64,000 nt of DNA from Endothia cerciana (lineage: Eukaryota; Ascomycota; Sordariomycetes; Diaporthales; Cryphonectriaceae): positions 248,001-312,000 of the forward strand of contig JALRMH010000016.1 of NCBI GenBank assembly GCA_026119935.1, written 5' to 3'. Below are positions 11,756-24,063 of this stretch, piece after piece. The first letter of the stretch is position 1. Every line of letters starts with the position of its first letter. A program made the position numbers and the translations under genes. Under the pieces are notes generated by a model that had not been told where the DNA came from, made no database searches, and saw nothing but the letters and a program-made list of their open reading frames with translations.

Positions 11756-14700
11756 AAAGACGTGCACATCACACACACGCACGCCCCCCGGATGGTTACA
11801 GAGCGATTTACTCGGGCCTGGCCACTCCCGTGCGATGGCCACACACCATCTTCGCGCCGTTGATGTGCAGGATGCATGAGGGCAGGGCGAAAACCTTCCA
11901 GGTGTGGCGGGTGTGATTGGCCGGAGACTTTTCGCCCTGCTTTTCTAGAGTCGCATCGAGGGACGCTGGGCGTGGCCGGGGTGGGCTGGCGTGGCCTGCG
12001 TGGTTGGCTCGCTGTTCATGATGGTGTTCGCCCGGAAAAGCGCCCGCTCGGGGTGATGGTGCATCGTCGAGGCATTCTCACTACTGCACCTCTCTCTAGG
12101 TGAGGCCTTTTCTGCGTTTCCTATTTGCCCGGCCGGGGTTGGGCGTGCTTGTCTGAACGCATTTGCAAGCAAGTGCAGGACTGTCATGTGCAATCTGCAC
12201 AAGATGCACAGGCGAACGGCGAACGGCGCTTCTATCGGCACGAGTATAAAATGAGGTCGAATTTTACGTGAGTGAGCCCTTGCCCAGCACCGTGGGCAGC
12301 TAGCCTTCTCGGGCAATGAGCCTCAGCTCTTGATGCTAGCTGCTAGTGCCCGCGAGAATAGCGCCTATGTGAACGAACTTTCCCAACGACGACATCCCAT
12401 CGATACAACAACTCCTATCACATCACATTTCAGAGCGATCCTCTCGATATCGGCCACCTCCCAAGTAGCTGCATATGCGCATGGACACATGCCCACCAGG
12501 CAAAGATGGCAACGCCGAGCCTACATAGTATGCAGCCCTCTTCTAGCTCACCTGCTGACCTTGACCACAGCCCAGGTCCTGCACGCACGCTCAGGGTCCG
12601 AGACCGATGGAAATAACCTGCCTATGGGGCCACTGGGTTGCTCCGAAGGGGTCGCTATAGCGGTTATGCTATACCCTCGTGCGCGCGGCCTGTACCGGCA
12701 AGATTGTTTGACTCGTTCGAATTCAGGTCGCATCGCAACCCGAGGGAGGCCGTAACCTTCCTTGCGCAAGCCATCGACTGACAGGAAGAAGCATGCTGCG
12801 TCCCCATGTCCAGGCGGGACGTGCAGCGGCCGAAGTTTGTTCGGCGGTTTCTCTTTTCTCTTTTCCCCGTTTAGACCACACATGGCTCCCGCATGGACCG
12901 AGGGGCTGAAGGCTGATACCCGCCCGTGCTCCCGGTTGCTTCTCTTTGGCTTCTGAGATCAGGTCTGACGTATTCCGGCTCTGTGTCTCAGTTCGGTGTC
13001 AACGATGGCCCCCCCTCATTGGCCTTACTAGAGTAGCCTTCGTCATGTATGGAGCGCAAGCCACCACCAGACCTCCGCCCTGAACCAGAGGCCACCCTTT
13101 CGCTACACGCACTCGGTCCCCCAGGGCGTCTTAGTTGCCCACCCTGGAGGAAAGACAAGCGCGAGCGAGACTGTCTGCATTCCTAGCCCACGGCCCGGCT
13201 GCACCAGGGTCATGGCCAGCTAGACAGCCATGCTCTTTGGGGCAAGGGGGGGTGTATCCCTAGGTCTGCATGTTGCTTCGAGCGAATCGGACCAATGGCT
13301 TGGTTTCTTCTTCCAAGACCGGTCTCCTCTGACCTGTCAGATGGCCCTGGCAGGATGTCCCAGCGCGCGACTCTGGGCCGGAAGATCATCTGAAGTCAGG
13401 ATGAAGGCTGCCACCGCCAGCTTTGAGCTCCGATGAACCTGGCCTGACGTGCGCTGCTCCCGGTGGAGCCAACTGGGTGGAGCCACAAATCTGCACGGCG
13501 CTGGATCGGGTCGCACGGGGCCAGCATGCTCTTCTGCACCTACCGCCCAGGAAGGGGCCTGGGGGGGCCTAAGATAGTAAGGGTGCGGACAGCGACGCCA
13601 CGGCTCACCTGGGGCCTGTGATCTCCTTGCAGTGGCGGTGAGTGACCTCAGGACACCGTCCACGGAAGGGCGCCCAGACGGTTCGAATCTGACTTGTCAA
13701 CGGCGCCAGAGTCGTGGCTAGGCCCACTTCCGGGGGGTTGGCACCTGCGGGCATGGGCCTACAGGAATGGATCGTCGTGGCTCACTGACGGGTCGGCGAG
13801 GCGAGTCGATTCGAGCTTACTGTGCAGGACTGTGTGGGCGCGCTGTCTCGGAGGTGAGCTATCGTGGGCGCTGTGGGTTGGGTGAGGTGTGCTTGATGAC
13901 GTCCCACTCTACGACGATCCGTCAGATTCCCCTCTCCGCCACCCCCCCCCTCCCCTTTCACGAGCTCGCGCGTCCTGAGTCCCAGGACTCTGCCTCACCG
14001 GTTAGACTGGCAAGACTGCTCCCTGCTCCGTCACACTTGAGTCTGAGCGCGGACTATGTGGAGAGGGGCTGAGCTTTCAATGGGGTCGCCGCCTAGACCC
14101 TGAGACCACTGCGTGACCGGCTGGATGAGGCGAGGATGTGCCCTTCCTCACACCAGCTGGCTTGAGGCCGCAGGTCGCATACGGAGGAGGTTGGGCACTC
14201 CAGACGGTGTCACCAGAATGCTCGTCCATCGGAGGCACCGGCGCGGCCAGTCCTTGGAATAGGATGGTCCGGACCGAGACACGGTCCGGACGTTCGACGG
14301 CGCCACCGGTCTCTCCAGGATCTACTGTGTAATTAGCGAGACCAAGCCGTCAACGCGACGCCCCCGCCCCCCGGGCAACTGACGGACTCACCCATGCTTT
14401 CGTTCCTGGGCGGTGGGTGTGCCAGCGTCTAGTCTTCCCCCCTGAAGGACTAAAGTACCAGCCCGCGCCTTTCAGCCTCAGCTGCGCATCGACAATGCCG
14501 GTACTCTGGTCCTCAGGTGGGTGCTCTGTCTTCGCGTCGAGAGACCCCGGGGATGATCGCAGCCGCGGAGACGCGAAGCGCAGGCGTGGAGGCCTAGTCC
14601 GTCAAGGTTCTGAAAGCGGCCCTCTGTCAGCGTCTGAGTCAGCCTCGACTGACTAGAGTGTCTAGAATGCGCGAATCCAATGCTTCCCCGGTCTAATATG

Positions 14701-16257
14701 GCCCTGAGTCAGGCAAGGCTGGTGCCCATCAATAGGAGCAGCTTATTCAAGCTCAGCAGCGGCCTGTGGTCCGGCACTTGCGAGTGACATGAGCCAGGAC
14801 CCATGACTAGATCGAGATATGAGATTAGGGCTTCGCATCATTTGAAGAGACATGCCAAGACCCGGGGGTCATCACGACGCTTTTATCAGACATGGTCCCA
14901 ACTGCTGGGGAGTATCCTTGGTTCTTGGTGACATAGCTTTCGGGCTACCAAGTGCCACTGCGCTCAGCTCTATGATCTCCGACTGATGTTGTTTGGTTGT
15001 GGAGAAGAGGGGAGCCAAGTTGTTCGTCCTCGACCGGGCTCTGCCGGTGAACCTCAAGCGTATACCATATAGTCAGTTGGCAAGAGTCTTTCAAACCCGT
15101 GACCAGCTAGTATCTCACCAAATGCAGTGGCATCAAATTCTGGATTGCCTTTCACCCTCTTTCTTTAATTTTTTTTTATATTCTCTTGCCCTCGAAATCG
15201 GCGACGCAGAAAAAAGTCGAGAGGGTGGCTCTTGTATCTAGGCGAACTATGTCGCCGGTACGAGAAAACGTATTAGCTGGCAGGGTTCTTGAACGGTACA
15301 GTGGGATGAGGCATCACGTCTGTACATCGTGTCCGGCAGTATGAATAAGAGAAAACACGTTTCCGAGTGAATTTAGGCAACAAGTGAAAAGGCGTATGCG
15401 GCTGTAGCAGACAGCTTCAGAGGGCCCCCGCCCTGCGGGCTTCTAGATCTGTCTCATAATTCATTGAGAAGCCGCGTCGTGCAGGGGGCTAGACAACTGA
15501 GGGTGCGAAACGGACATGGTACCCACAAGATCTCATGAGGAGCTGAACAATAAATAGCCTGTGAGCAAGCATAGAGCTATCGCGTATGGCCAGACCGGCC
15601 GTTCGTTATCGGCTGGAGCGCGGTCGGTCTATGGTGGACGGCTAAAACCGCTCGAGCTGGTACGATATAGGTAAGAGCTGCTTGCTTCCGGTAGCTTTCC
15701 GAAGGGTTGCGTGCTCGATTCAGACAAGGTCATGACCAGGCCCTTGGTTCAGACTACCTGCAAGATAGCTCGACAGAGGCTTGGCACCATGATCATCGGA
15801 TGAATCATGAGCACAGGCAGATGCTCGGCGGGGGCCAGCCTACAGAAGAGGGGCTATGCGAACTCACGTAGTTCTAGGCTTTCACCTGGCTTCTAAATCA
15901 GACTGGTGAGAATGCACAGCCAGACCATAGTCGTTCGGCTCGGCATTCACAATCCCCTCATAGCAAGATCGCCTCATCTCCTCATGTGAAGAGGGGGGGG
16001 GGGGTAGCGCGTCTTAGGGCTAGAGCCCGGTTGAAAGCCGTCGAGGGGATGATCCATAGATTTGCGGTCTCTTGCTCGGCTCAGGCTCTTCCCTGGCGTC
16101 GTGTAGTTCCCGTGATACTGTCCTCACAAATCCACACAGCTCATATACACTAAAGCAGGCTCGGCAGCGACGTTTCCGGCCACTTGAAGCCCATTCGCAT
16201 CATCGTACTGCAACGCCCGGTGCGAGGCGGAGGACGAGACTGCAGCGTCGACGACGA

Positions 16258-16712
16258 TCAAATCGTCGATGCCTCGTCCATCGTTGTAGTGCTATAGGGT
16301 GGTCTGCCGGCAGTGAAGTCGCGAGACAGGAACGATGGCTGGTTTTCTGGCGGGCGTCGTCGGTATTTACAGCAGAGGTGAAGGGGCATTGGGCATTGAC
16401 AGAGTGAGATGACGACGTCCTGGAGTGCGGCGAGACGTAACACCGAGCACTCGGAATCTAAGTAGGTATTTGACGGAGGATATTTGGGAGGGAAATCAAT
16501 CATTCGCAAGAATTCTATCTGCTCAGGCAAATGTTCCAACGAGTGTGAGTGCGGACCCCTAAGCGCAGCTCCATACGCCACCAACCCAGAATAAGAGCCA
16601 AACAGCCTGAAGCCTATGTACGAAGCAAGATTCTCCCAGAGTGCACCCCGTAGACGGCGCCACCGAGCTGGAGGGAGGTGTACTCGGAGTCGGCGAAATC
16701 GCTGCGTGCCAT
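16258..16712 (-). pseudogene. Frame-broken protein-like segment, unknown family
   Basis: On the minus strand an ATG at 16712 opens a protein-like frame (MARSDFADSEYTSLQLGG then AVYG) that stops soon after. Another minus frame continues from the same point with ALWENLASYIGFRLFGSYSG, then LVAYGAALRGP, and runs to 16258. The frames meet at a run of four G; a run one base longer would join them into about 150 residues. Either a homopolymer deletion has inactivated a gene or the assembly lost a base. The predicted middle is hydrophobic and could be one membrane helix. I do not recognise the family, and the segment may be chance. Confidence 0.22.
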
Positions 16713-19422
16713 GTCGTGCGGGATGGATGGTGCGAGGCTGCCGCAGCCTCGTCTAAGTGGGCCCGAGCCTCAGTGCCGCCGTTGGCTGTCAGCAGAGCCG
16801 CAAGGGATGACCAATCCACAACGCCTCCCAGAAACGACCTCCTGAGATGGAACGGGCCGGATGATTATGTCTGGAAGACCAGCGGAGCTAAGACCGTGGT
16901 ATCCATGTCTTTCTGTGCTGGGAGCAGTCGCAGCAAGTACTATTCTTATCGAGCGCGGGGAGACCGGAAAAGGCCCCACCCGCTCTGTGTGCTCTCGTCG
17001 CGCGTAACACTTGAGAGGCAGAAACATGGCGGGGAAGATTCCAGGCTTGGCGTTTTCGTCTTGGGTATTCGGCCAATTTGAAGCCTAGGCATGTGTCTAG
17101 ACAGCTAGAGAGACAGAAGGGGACAGATCAACAAGGTGATGAGTCACTAGGCCCTACCAGACCAATCGATCGCTAACGACACTGAGATTGTATCGTAAGT
17201 TATAGTATAGTACGGGTCTAGACAGGTTCTTATGATTATGATTACGAAGACTAGGCGATTCTCTACTTTCCACTGATATAGTACACATAGCAATCCATAT
17301 TCCCAAACCCTATGACCTGCTCGATGAGCCCCCGCGGCCCCCGAGCCAGGCCGGCGTATTTTTCACTTGTCTTTCTTGGCCAACGATTACGATATATCAC
17401 GCGTTTCGGTCCTTTCCGCACGTACAGGGCCATGACTTGTGCCTTTGGAAAGAGACTAGACCACGTATTAGCAGGTTGACCGCCACTGCCGCTAGCGAGG
17501 TAGGTGATCCGGAGATCTCAGTAGGGGCCTGCCTAGATGCTGATTTTGATCGTGCAAGCTCTATAAGCACTCGAGACCTTCCCAGGACGCCGCACGAAAT
17601 CGCTTGCCTCTTTATACTCACTTTCATGCTCGATATCCTGCTGGCGATGGAGCCGAAGGCACACAAGTACCAGTTACAACATCGACGATCCTGACGCCGC
17701 CGACAATGAAGCTCAGACTGGGATTGCTTCAAATGATAGAGGGCATGCCATCAGAGAGAAAGTCCGGCTCTTTGACGACATGGCAACGATGATCCAGCAC
17801 GGGGCTCAACAGAGATGACAACATGGCCCGAAGGCTCCGCAGACGCGAAGTGTACCGGCTGCCTCACTCCAAGAGCCGCTCGCTCCCAGGCGCCAAGACC
17901 ACATGCAACATACTGTGGCTCCCATAGCCCTGCATCAGCTCAACATCGTTGATGACGACGACGAAGCCGTCAGGTGTGTCGAGAACCCCTAGCGACACAA
18001 CCAGAGCCAGAGCCAGTGGCCCAGTGCGGGTCCATCCCGCAGCTCAGCCTCCTTTGACAAAAAGACCCGTCCTCGACCCAGTCAATCGACGGACTTTTAG
18101 CCGTCACAAGCACGTCCATAGTTCAGCAGAGTCAGGTGGAGAGCTGTGTGTGGGGCCCTGGTGCCATCGAGCAATGAGGGCCAAGAGCGCCGACGCTGAC
18201 ACGTCCCCAGGCCGAACAATTTGTGCTTCTCCTTCCTGGTCTCGAGGGTGATGAATGGTCGTTATCGGGGGCGTGACTAGGCGGGAAGTGAATACCGGGA
18301 GAATGATCGGGAAGAAGTCCGGGGGCGAGGTGGGCATCGGAGCGTTATCGTCCCTAGCTATGGTGGACACTGCCCCATCGCGCTTCGTCAGAGGATCGAT
18401 CGTCGTGTTAGGAGAGGAGGGGATGCAGATGTTTGACTCCTGGGGAACGACAAGAACGCAGTCAGGATGACTGGCGCTGCGCAGATTCTTGGGGCCCACG
18501 AGAGTCGGAGCTGCTCAAGTTGCCGTCCCAAAGCCCAATAGGACGAGACGGGGACTGAGGCTGAGCACTGCTAGCGCATGTGCTGATAGAACGAGGTTCA
18601 AGACCGCCCTATGAGATCCGTAATAATGAAAAGGTGGTTCCGAATGTGTCGATAGCGTCGTTATCTTGAGATAGTATCTGGTTGCATGGTTGCAAGGTCT
18701 AGAGCCCCGAGGCCAAGTCTGCCGTCTTGTCTTCTCCGCAGTCCTGAAGGTCGAGTTCATCGTCGCATCGCCATGGACTCGACCACGTAGAGAGCGCAAG
18801 GACCGGATCACTGCGCGAGAAATCCCCGTAATGCCTCCGTGATGTCGAACATAGTGAAGTTACTTGAGGAATAAGCAAAGGTTTACGATAGTCTCGTAGG
18901 CGCTATGTGGATTCTGTTGTGCAAGTCTCAGCATGCCAACTTGTTTTGGAGTGTTCATAGCTAGTGACTTTACCGGTGACGGTATTAGGCATATAATTTC
19001 TCCGACAGCAGGTGGTTGCCTTGGAAGACGTAGATGTCGTGGTTGGCGATGATGGGGGCTGCTGCAGAGGAAGTGGTAATGTTAACACCGGACGCTGCAT
19101 ATAAAGCGATGAAGCAAGAAACAATGACATCGAAGAGGCAGCGAAGACAGCACCGATGCTGCGGGCCGGAGCCCCTTGAATCCCGAGCGGCCGTCGCCTT
19201 TTCTCAGACGACGATCATCCAAGAAGGGAAAGCCGAACGGGTCAAGCTCGTGTTGGAATGGCACAACGAAGGTAGACAATTGGAGGATCGCAGTTGGGAT
19301 TTTGGCAGCAGTATCATCTACAGAGCATGCCTACAGCTCAGAGTAATACACCGCCGCACCCGTCTTCTATCGACATGTAAAGAGGACTCACCAGCAGTCG
19401 AAGCTGGTCTGGTGCCCAACCT

Positions 19423-20424
19423 TCATGCAGAACGGCCTTTGATGCTGCGAATGATGACCTTGGTGCCGTCCGAGCGCCAACCAACCCCTCCCTTCCCAAC
19501 CAGCTGTGAGAATGTGGTTCCTGTGGCCTTCTCGAGGAAGTCCGCGTCGACCGAGAGGTAAGCACGACCAAAGCACTTGAGGGTGTGCCGCCGCATGGCG
19601 TCTTCGCAGAACTCCAGAAACTTCGCCTTGTGGCCGTCGATGCTCCTCCGAAGACGTCCAAAGGCAATGTAGTCATCGCGTACCAGCGCGCGGAGGATGC
19701 TGTCAACCTTGGAGTCGTGGAGCCTGAAGCGGCTGCGCAGGGCCAAGGCCTCAGCCAGGTCACCTCGCCGACAGGCAGCGTCCAGCACCAGGTAGCCGGT
19801 GACCTCGCGCAGCTCGAAGCTCGTCAGGGGATGCCTGGGGTGTATGGTGCGTAGAAGAAATAGGATAGCAGGGTGGTAACTCTCAGAATGCTTGACAAGA
19901 ACGGCAGTCCGGACGCAGAAGAGGTATGCTTGCGTTGCGAAGTCGTCGACCCGGTTGGAGGCGACGATACCCTCGCGCAGTTTACGAAGGGCCATCAGGA
20001 CGGTGGACAAGTCCTTGTTGGAGGACTGGGAGAGCAGGGGAGTTGGGAAGGAGGCGGTGGTGGGAGTACTGGCCGTGGAGGCCGAAGTGGTAGATACTGC
20101 CGGGTTTGCTCCCGAAGAACTGCCCCGTTCTTTGCTGATGGCCAGGGCAGCAAACCTGTTGAGGAGGGCACCCCGGTCACCTGCATCGGAGCAGAAGCTC
20201 AGGTATCGCTCAACGATCTTGGTGTAGTAGCGCTCCTGGGCCTTGTGGTCGAGCAACCTGGGACGACGTCGTCAGCTGCTGCAGGCATTTCGGCTGACCT
20301 CGAGAAAGGACCGCCTGTGGCATTACCTGGTCTCGCCCTTGGAAGGGAACCCCATGGCCTCCAGGGGGTCCATTTCGACAGACCTGAGTCGTTGCCATGG
20401 CGTTGACGGGCCTCTTGAAGGCAT
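19423..20424 (-). CDS. CSN8/PSMD8/eIF3k-family (PCI-like) helical protein
   Basis: Exon 1 is 20424-20327 and exon 2 is 20257-19423. The 69-nt intron has a GTAATG donor and CCCAG acceptor, and the product has 310 residues. The N-terminus (MPSRGPSTPWQRLRSVEMDP) is followed by an all-helical region with KAQERYYTKIVERYLSFCSD, an Ala/Ser/Thr-rich linker, and a C-terminal segment (about 130-300) with HPAILFLLRTIHP and DDYIAFGRLRRSIDGHKAKF, ending in a winged-helix-like strand pair (TKVIIR). Together these resemble the SAC3/GANP and CSN8/PSMD8/eIF3k superfamily. Such proteins scaffold proteasome-lid-like, COP9 or mRNA-export complexes. Which complex is not evident. Intron and reading frame are well supported; the function is inference. 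The gene is divergent from the dehydrogenase at 21480. Confidence 0.7.
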
Positions 20425-21479
20425 TTTGAGATGTTGTGAGTCTCGTGAGGCTGGCAGTGTCGACTGGTGATATTTTGGTGGGGAAGAGGAAGCGGGCATC
20501 CCGCCTCGCTGGTGGATTTCAGTGGCGCCAGCGGCTCGTCTTCTCGCATGGGCCAATGGACAGAACGTACTAACACCTACTATAGAACGGGCTAGAGGAG
20601 TGACGCACTGAGGCTGGAGCCGCAGAATGACCGGGCAAAATAATGTCTCTAGTAACCTCCAGGTGCCCGAACATCCAACCACTTAATTCCTTTTTTTTTT
20701 CTTTCTCTCTTTTTCTCTTTCTTTCCCCTTAGGCCTCTCCCACGAGAGCACTCAAGTTTATTAGTTATCTCTGACCTCCTCGATGGCACTGAGTACTCGG
20801 CCGATTACGTCCTAGAGTGATCCAAAGACTTAGACCAAAAACAATAGCCGCTCTTCTGACTCCACGCCCTCGTGCAATACGCCTAGGCCTTGAACTACAT
20901 GCAGCATTCTCGAGACTCGGGCCGGCCTGGAACCGGTCCTACCTACAAATGACACCCTCGATTGACAGCCCCTGCAGGAACGAGGCTCGATCTGACTGGA
21001 CACAAAGTCTCATGCAAGGGATTGACTAGTCTACATAGGAAAAGCACCTCAGATCCCTTGTTGGGTTGGGACAAGATCGACGAGAGTACCTCGACGTCCA
21101 GTCCAGCGAGCAGCAGATTGATTGGCTCGCCGTAACCCTCACCACGCAGGGCAGAGAGCCTCGGGGTCAGGGGGCTCAAGGCTGGGTGGGGAGGGGGGTA
21201 TATGCAGCGCACGCGATATTTCCATCTGAGAACAGGCAGCGATGCGCGGCACGCCCGTTCTCGCTTGGCCCCGTCGATGCGGGGAAGATGGGCGACGCCA
21301 GATCGTACGTACTATGCAGCACCATTACCTCGGTACAATCCAACCAGCGCCGACTTGGGAGATGACTTCCGGCCAGGGAGAATCAGGTCGACTTCACATA
21401 TGGGAAATCTTAATCCTCGAGAGCTTGAGTTCCCAGTGACCCTCTCTCCGTGTCCAGTTGCAGCACAGCTTCCCCAATA
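20425..21479. promoter_or_regulatory. Divergent intergenic region between PCI-like gene and SDR
   Basis: These 1055 bp separate two divergent start codons and must hold both promoters. A long pyrimidine tract (20687-20728) and an inverted CCAAT (ATTGG at 21121-21125) are visible. The ORFs present have no supporting features. I see no clear TATA box. Confidence 0.45.
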
Positions 21480-22340
21480 ATGGCCTCCCGCATCTCCCAG
21501 ATCGCCGCCCATCTAAATTATCCAACCGGTTTGCTCGCCGGCCAGGTCGCCATCATCACCGGGTCTGGGCAGGGCATCGGCGCCGAGGCGGCGCGGCTCT
21601 TCGCCAACGAGGGCGCCCTGGTGGTGGTCAGCGACATCGACGGCCCCAAGGCCCGCGCCGTCGCGGACGGCATCAACAGCGCGGGCGGGCGAGCGCTCGC
21701 CGTCCCGGGCGACATGCTGGACGCCGGCTACGTCGAGGAGCTCGTCCGGAGGGCCGCGGACTTCGGGGGCGGCAAGATCCACGTCATCGTGAACAACGCC
21801 GGCTACACCTACGACGGGGTCATCCACAAGATGTCCGACAGGCAGTGGGACGCCATCATGGACCTGCACACCAAGGCGCCCTTCCGGCTGGTGCGCGCCG
21901 CGGCCCCGTACTTCCGCGTGAGGGACGGGGAGCCCAGGTGCGTGGTCAACATCTCCAGCACGTCCGGGGTCCACGGGAACGCGGGGCAGGCCAACTACGC
22001 CGCCGCCAAGGCGGGCGTGATCGGGCTGACCAAGACGATCGCCAAGGAGTGGGGGCCCAGCTTCGGCGTGAGGGCGAATACTGTGGCCTTCGGTCACATC
22101 CTCACGAGGCTCACGCAGGCCAAGGAGGAGGGCGCCTTCGTCACGGGCCCCAACGGCGAGAAGATTGCGCTGGGGATACCCAAGGCCCAGCAGGGCGAGA
22201 GGAACCAGCACCTGGACATCCCGCTGAGGAGGCCGGGCACGGCGTCGGAGGCGGCGTCCGCGGTGTTGGCTGTGTGTAGCCCGTTGTTTAGCTATGTGTC
22301 TGGACAGACAATTATGGTGACCGGTGGGAGGAATATGTAA
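21480..22340 (+). CDS. Short-chain dehydrogenase/reductase, FabG-like
   Basis: Single-exon gene, 286 residues, classical SDR. The Rossmann glycine motif TGSGQGIG is at 27-34, the acidic residue after beta-2 (SDID, about 51-54) favours NAD(H), NNAG is at 105-108, and the catalytic set is Ser160 (NISS), Tyr173 and Lys177 in YAAAK. The C-terminal QTIMVTGGRNM is typical of 3-oxoacyl-ACP reductase-like members. A fungal single-domain FabG-like enzyme could serve mitochondrial fatty-acid synthesis or reduce other ketones; the substrate is not predictable. No peroxisomal SKL-type tail is present, and a mitochondrial presequence is not obvious. I chose the ATG at 21480 because it leads directly into the conserved N-terminus. 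Third codon positions are almost all G or C, and this creates long false antisense frames. The gene converges with DPM1 (250 bp between stop codons). Confidence 0.88.
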   Translation: MASRISQIAAHLNYPTGLLAGQVAIITGSGQGIGAEAARLFANEGALVVVSDIDGPKARAVADGINSAGGRALAVPGDMLDAGYVEELVRRAADFGGGKIHVIVNNAGYTYDGVIHKMSDRQWDAIMDLHTKAPFRLVRAAAPYFRVRDGEPRCVVNISSTSGVHGNAGQANYAAAKAGVIGLTKTIAKEWGPSFGVRANTVAFGHILTRLTQAKEEGAFVTGPNGEKIALGIPKAQQGERNQHLDIPLRRPGTASEAASAVLAVCSPLFSYVSGQTIMVTGGRNM

Positions 22341-22590
22341 TGCTTGCTTGGACTGAAAGGTACACAAAGCACGCGATTCTGCCGCAGCCCCCGACTGTAC
22401 ACCGGCAGTACGACACTGCGGTGCTGCCTTTGCAATCTGGAGCCACCAGTATGTTCCGAGAAGTCTCAAATTACGAACCAGCCCTATATGCCCCTCCTGA
22501 ACTCCAGATCCAGCCCAACTCCAAATGTGCCAACGAAGTCAGACGGTGGTATCTACCTCCCCTGTGTGCACCGGTAATGCGACCCTGTTC

Positions 22591-23432
22591 TCAGACTTTG
22601 GCCCAGAGGCTGAGCACGCCCTTGGCATACTCAGCTATTTCAGAAGCGCCCAGCTTCGAATCACCGTAGACACGGTCCACGAACGTGATTGGCACCTCCC
22701 CGATCGTGTAGCCCATCGCCTTGGCCGTGACCGCCAGCGCCATCTGCATGCTGAACCCGCGCACGTCGGTGGTCTCGAACAGCTTCTCGAGCACCGGCCT
22801 CTTGTACAGGCGGAAGCTCCCCGTCAGGTCGCTGACGCCGGGGCGCAGCACCGTGTCGGCGAGGATGTTGGCGCCCTTGCTCGTGAGCTTCCGCTTCAGG
22901 TCCCAGCCGAAAACGCCACCGCCGGCCGCGTACCGGGTGCCGGTCACGATGTCGTAGTCGTGCGCCTTCTGCAGTGCGATCATCTGCGGGATGAACTTGG
23001 GGTGGTGGCTGAAGTCGGCGTCCATGATGATGATGCGGTTGCCCTTGGCGAACTGCAGGCCGTGGACGTACGCGGTGCCGAGGCCGAGCTTGCCGGTCCG
23101 CGTCTGCAGGGTCACGTGCGGGCTGTAGGCCTTCACGAGCTCGTTGGCGACGTCTTGCGTGCCGTCGGGGGAGCCGTCGTCGACGATGATGAGTTCCCAG
23201 TCGATGTCGCTGCAGGGGGGAAACAGTGGTCAGCCTTGCGCCCAGCAGCACCGGGATCACGGGCCAGCCATTGGAGATGGGCTGGCAGCCCGAGGAGTTC
23301 TTCCGAAGCTACGTACTTCTCGTTGAAGGTGCGTGCCAACAGCCAGGTGATGATGGGCAGGTTCTGGCGCTCGTTAAAGGTGGGCAGGATCACCGAGTAG
23401 GTGTCCTTGGTCTCGGACTTCTTGGCCACCAT
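22591..23432 (-). CDS. dpm1: Dolichol-phosphate mannosyltransferase catalytic subunit
   Basis: Exon 1 is 23432-23317 and exon 2 is 23209-22591 (GTACGT donor, CTGCAG acceptor); the product has 244 residues. It transfers mannose from GDP-mannose to dolichyl phosphate at the ER, feeding N-glycosylation, O-mannosylation and GPI-anchor assembly. The GT2 fold is visible: VILPTFNE at 14-21, DDGSPDGT at 49-56 spanning just past the intron join, GLGTAY about 81-86, the metal-binding DAD at 102-104, then LTGSFRLYKR and GEVPITFVDR. There is no C-terminal membrane helix, and the length is that of the soluble DPM1 class (as in S. pombe and human), which needs DPM2/DPM3 partners, rather than the membrane-anchored S. 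cerevisiae type. The ATG sits in a good CGCCATGG context. Confidence 0.95.
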
Positions 23433-24063
23433 GGCGAGAGGATATTACAGGAAGTCGTAGAGAAAATTAGAAGGATAGAGAGCGTCGAGGATTGGCCAGG
23501 TTCTTTGGAAACTAACTCTGGTCAATGGATGAGAAAGGAGTGTTGAGAAGTTGAACCAGATTGGAGGATCGAGGGTCGGTCGTTGGCAGCGCAAGGGGAG
23601 CTCGTGAATGCGATGCTCGTGTCCTTTGGTCGACGTGTGGTCAATTAGCGGCAGTCTACAGAGCTCCGATCCCAGTCAGGGAACACTAAGCACTCTAGAT
23701 GACTAAGGCATTGACCCCTGAGCGTCCAACGCCCCCCCCCCCCCCGGGCAAAAAAAAAACCAGAAGTAAGAGGGATACAATTGAATTTTTGTGACCTTTG
23801 CATGCAACACTGAGAAAGCAGAGGGAAATAATTCGTGATGATTTGACAGCAAATGCTTCATTGGCGAAGCAGTGCTCAGCACTTCACTATCGCACCATTC
23901 TCTGGGGGCTTTATATGTCTTGAGACTGGGACCTGCCAGCCCGGCAGGGCTATCTGAATTCTTGATGTAGTTAAATTGTCTCTTGAAAAGGGCATGGATA
24001 GGATGACTGTATATATATGCATACGACAATGGCTCCACAGGTGAGATATAAGGCTCTACTTCT
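23433..24063. promoter_or_regulatory. DPM1 promoter and ENA 3' region
   Basis: This 631-bp spacer lies between the DPM1 start and the ENA-ATPase stop, both on the minus strand. It should contain the DPM1 promoter on the DPM1-proximal side and the ATPase 3'-UTR on the other. A 14-nt C tract (23732-23745) followed shortly by an A run lies in the middle. No coding signal is seen. Confidence 0.5.
23732..23745. repeat. 14-nt poly-C tract
   Basis: Fourteen consecutive C, then GGGC and a run of ten A, in the spacer between the ATPase 3' end and the DPM1 5' end. Confidence 0.9.

Larger units (their letters stand above)
10459..19422. other. Gene-poor stretch of 9 kb, one broken coding-like segment
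   Basis: Downstream of the kinase, the T-rich segment with 23 T at 10639-10661 is probably 3'-UTR or terminator sequence. The rest holds only short overlapping frames without motifs, except the interrupted minus-strand segment at 16258-16712, listed separately. Homopolymers of 15 C (11741-11755) and 12 G (15993-16004) are present. I found no transposase, reverse transcriptase, terminal repeat pair or RNA gene by eye. Very small multi-exon genes cannot be excluded. Confidence 0.55.

Noticed and set aside
21513..22469. 318-codon open frame antisense to the SDR gene
   Set aside because: It mirrors the GC-ending third positions of the dehydrogenase. Its translation is Arg/Gly/Ala/Pro-rich and has no motif, while the sense frame has a full SDR catalytic set.
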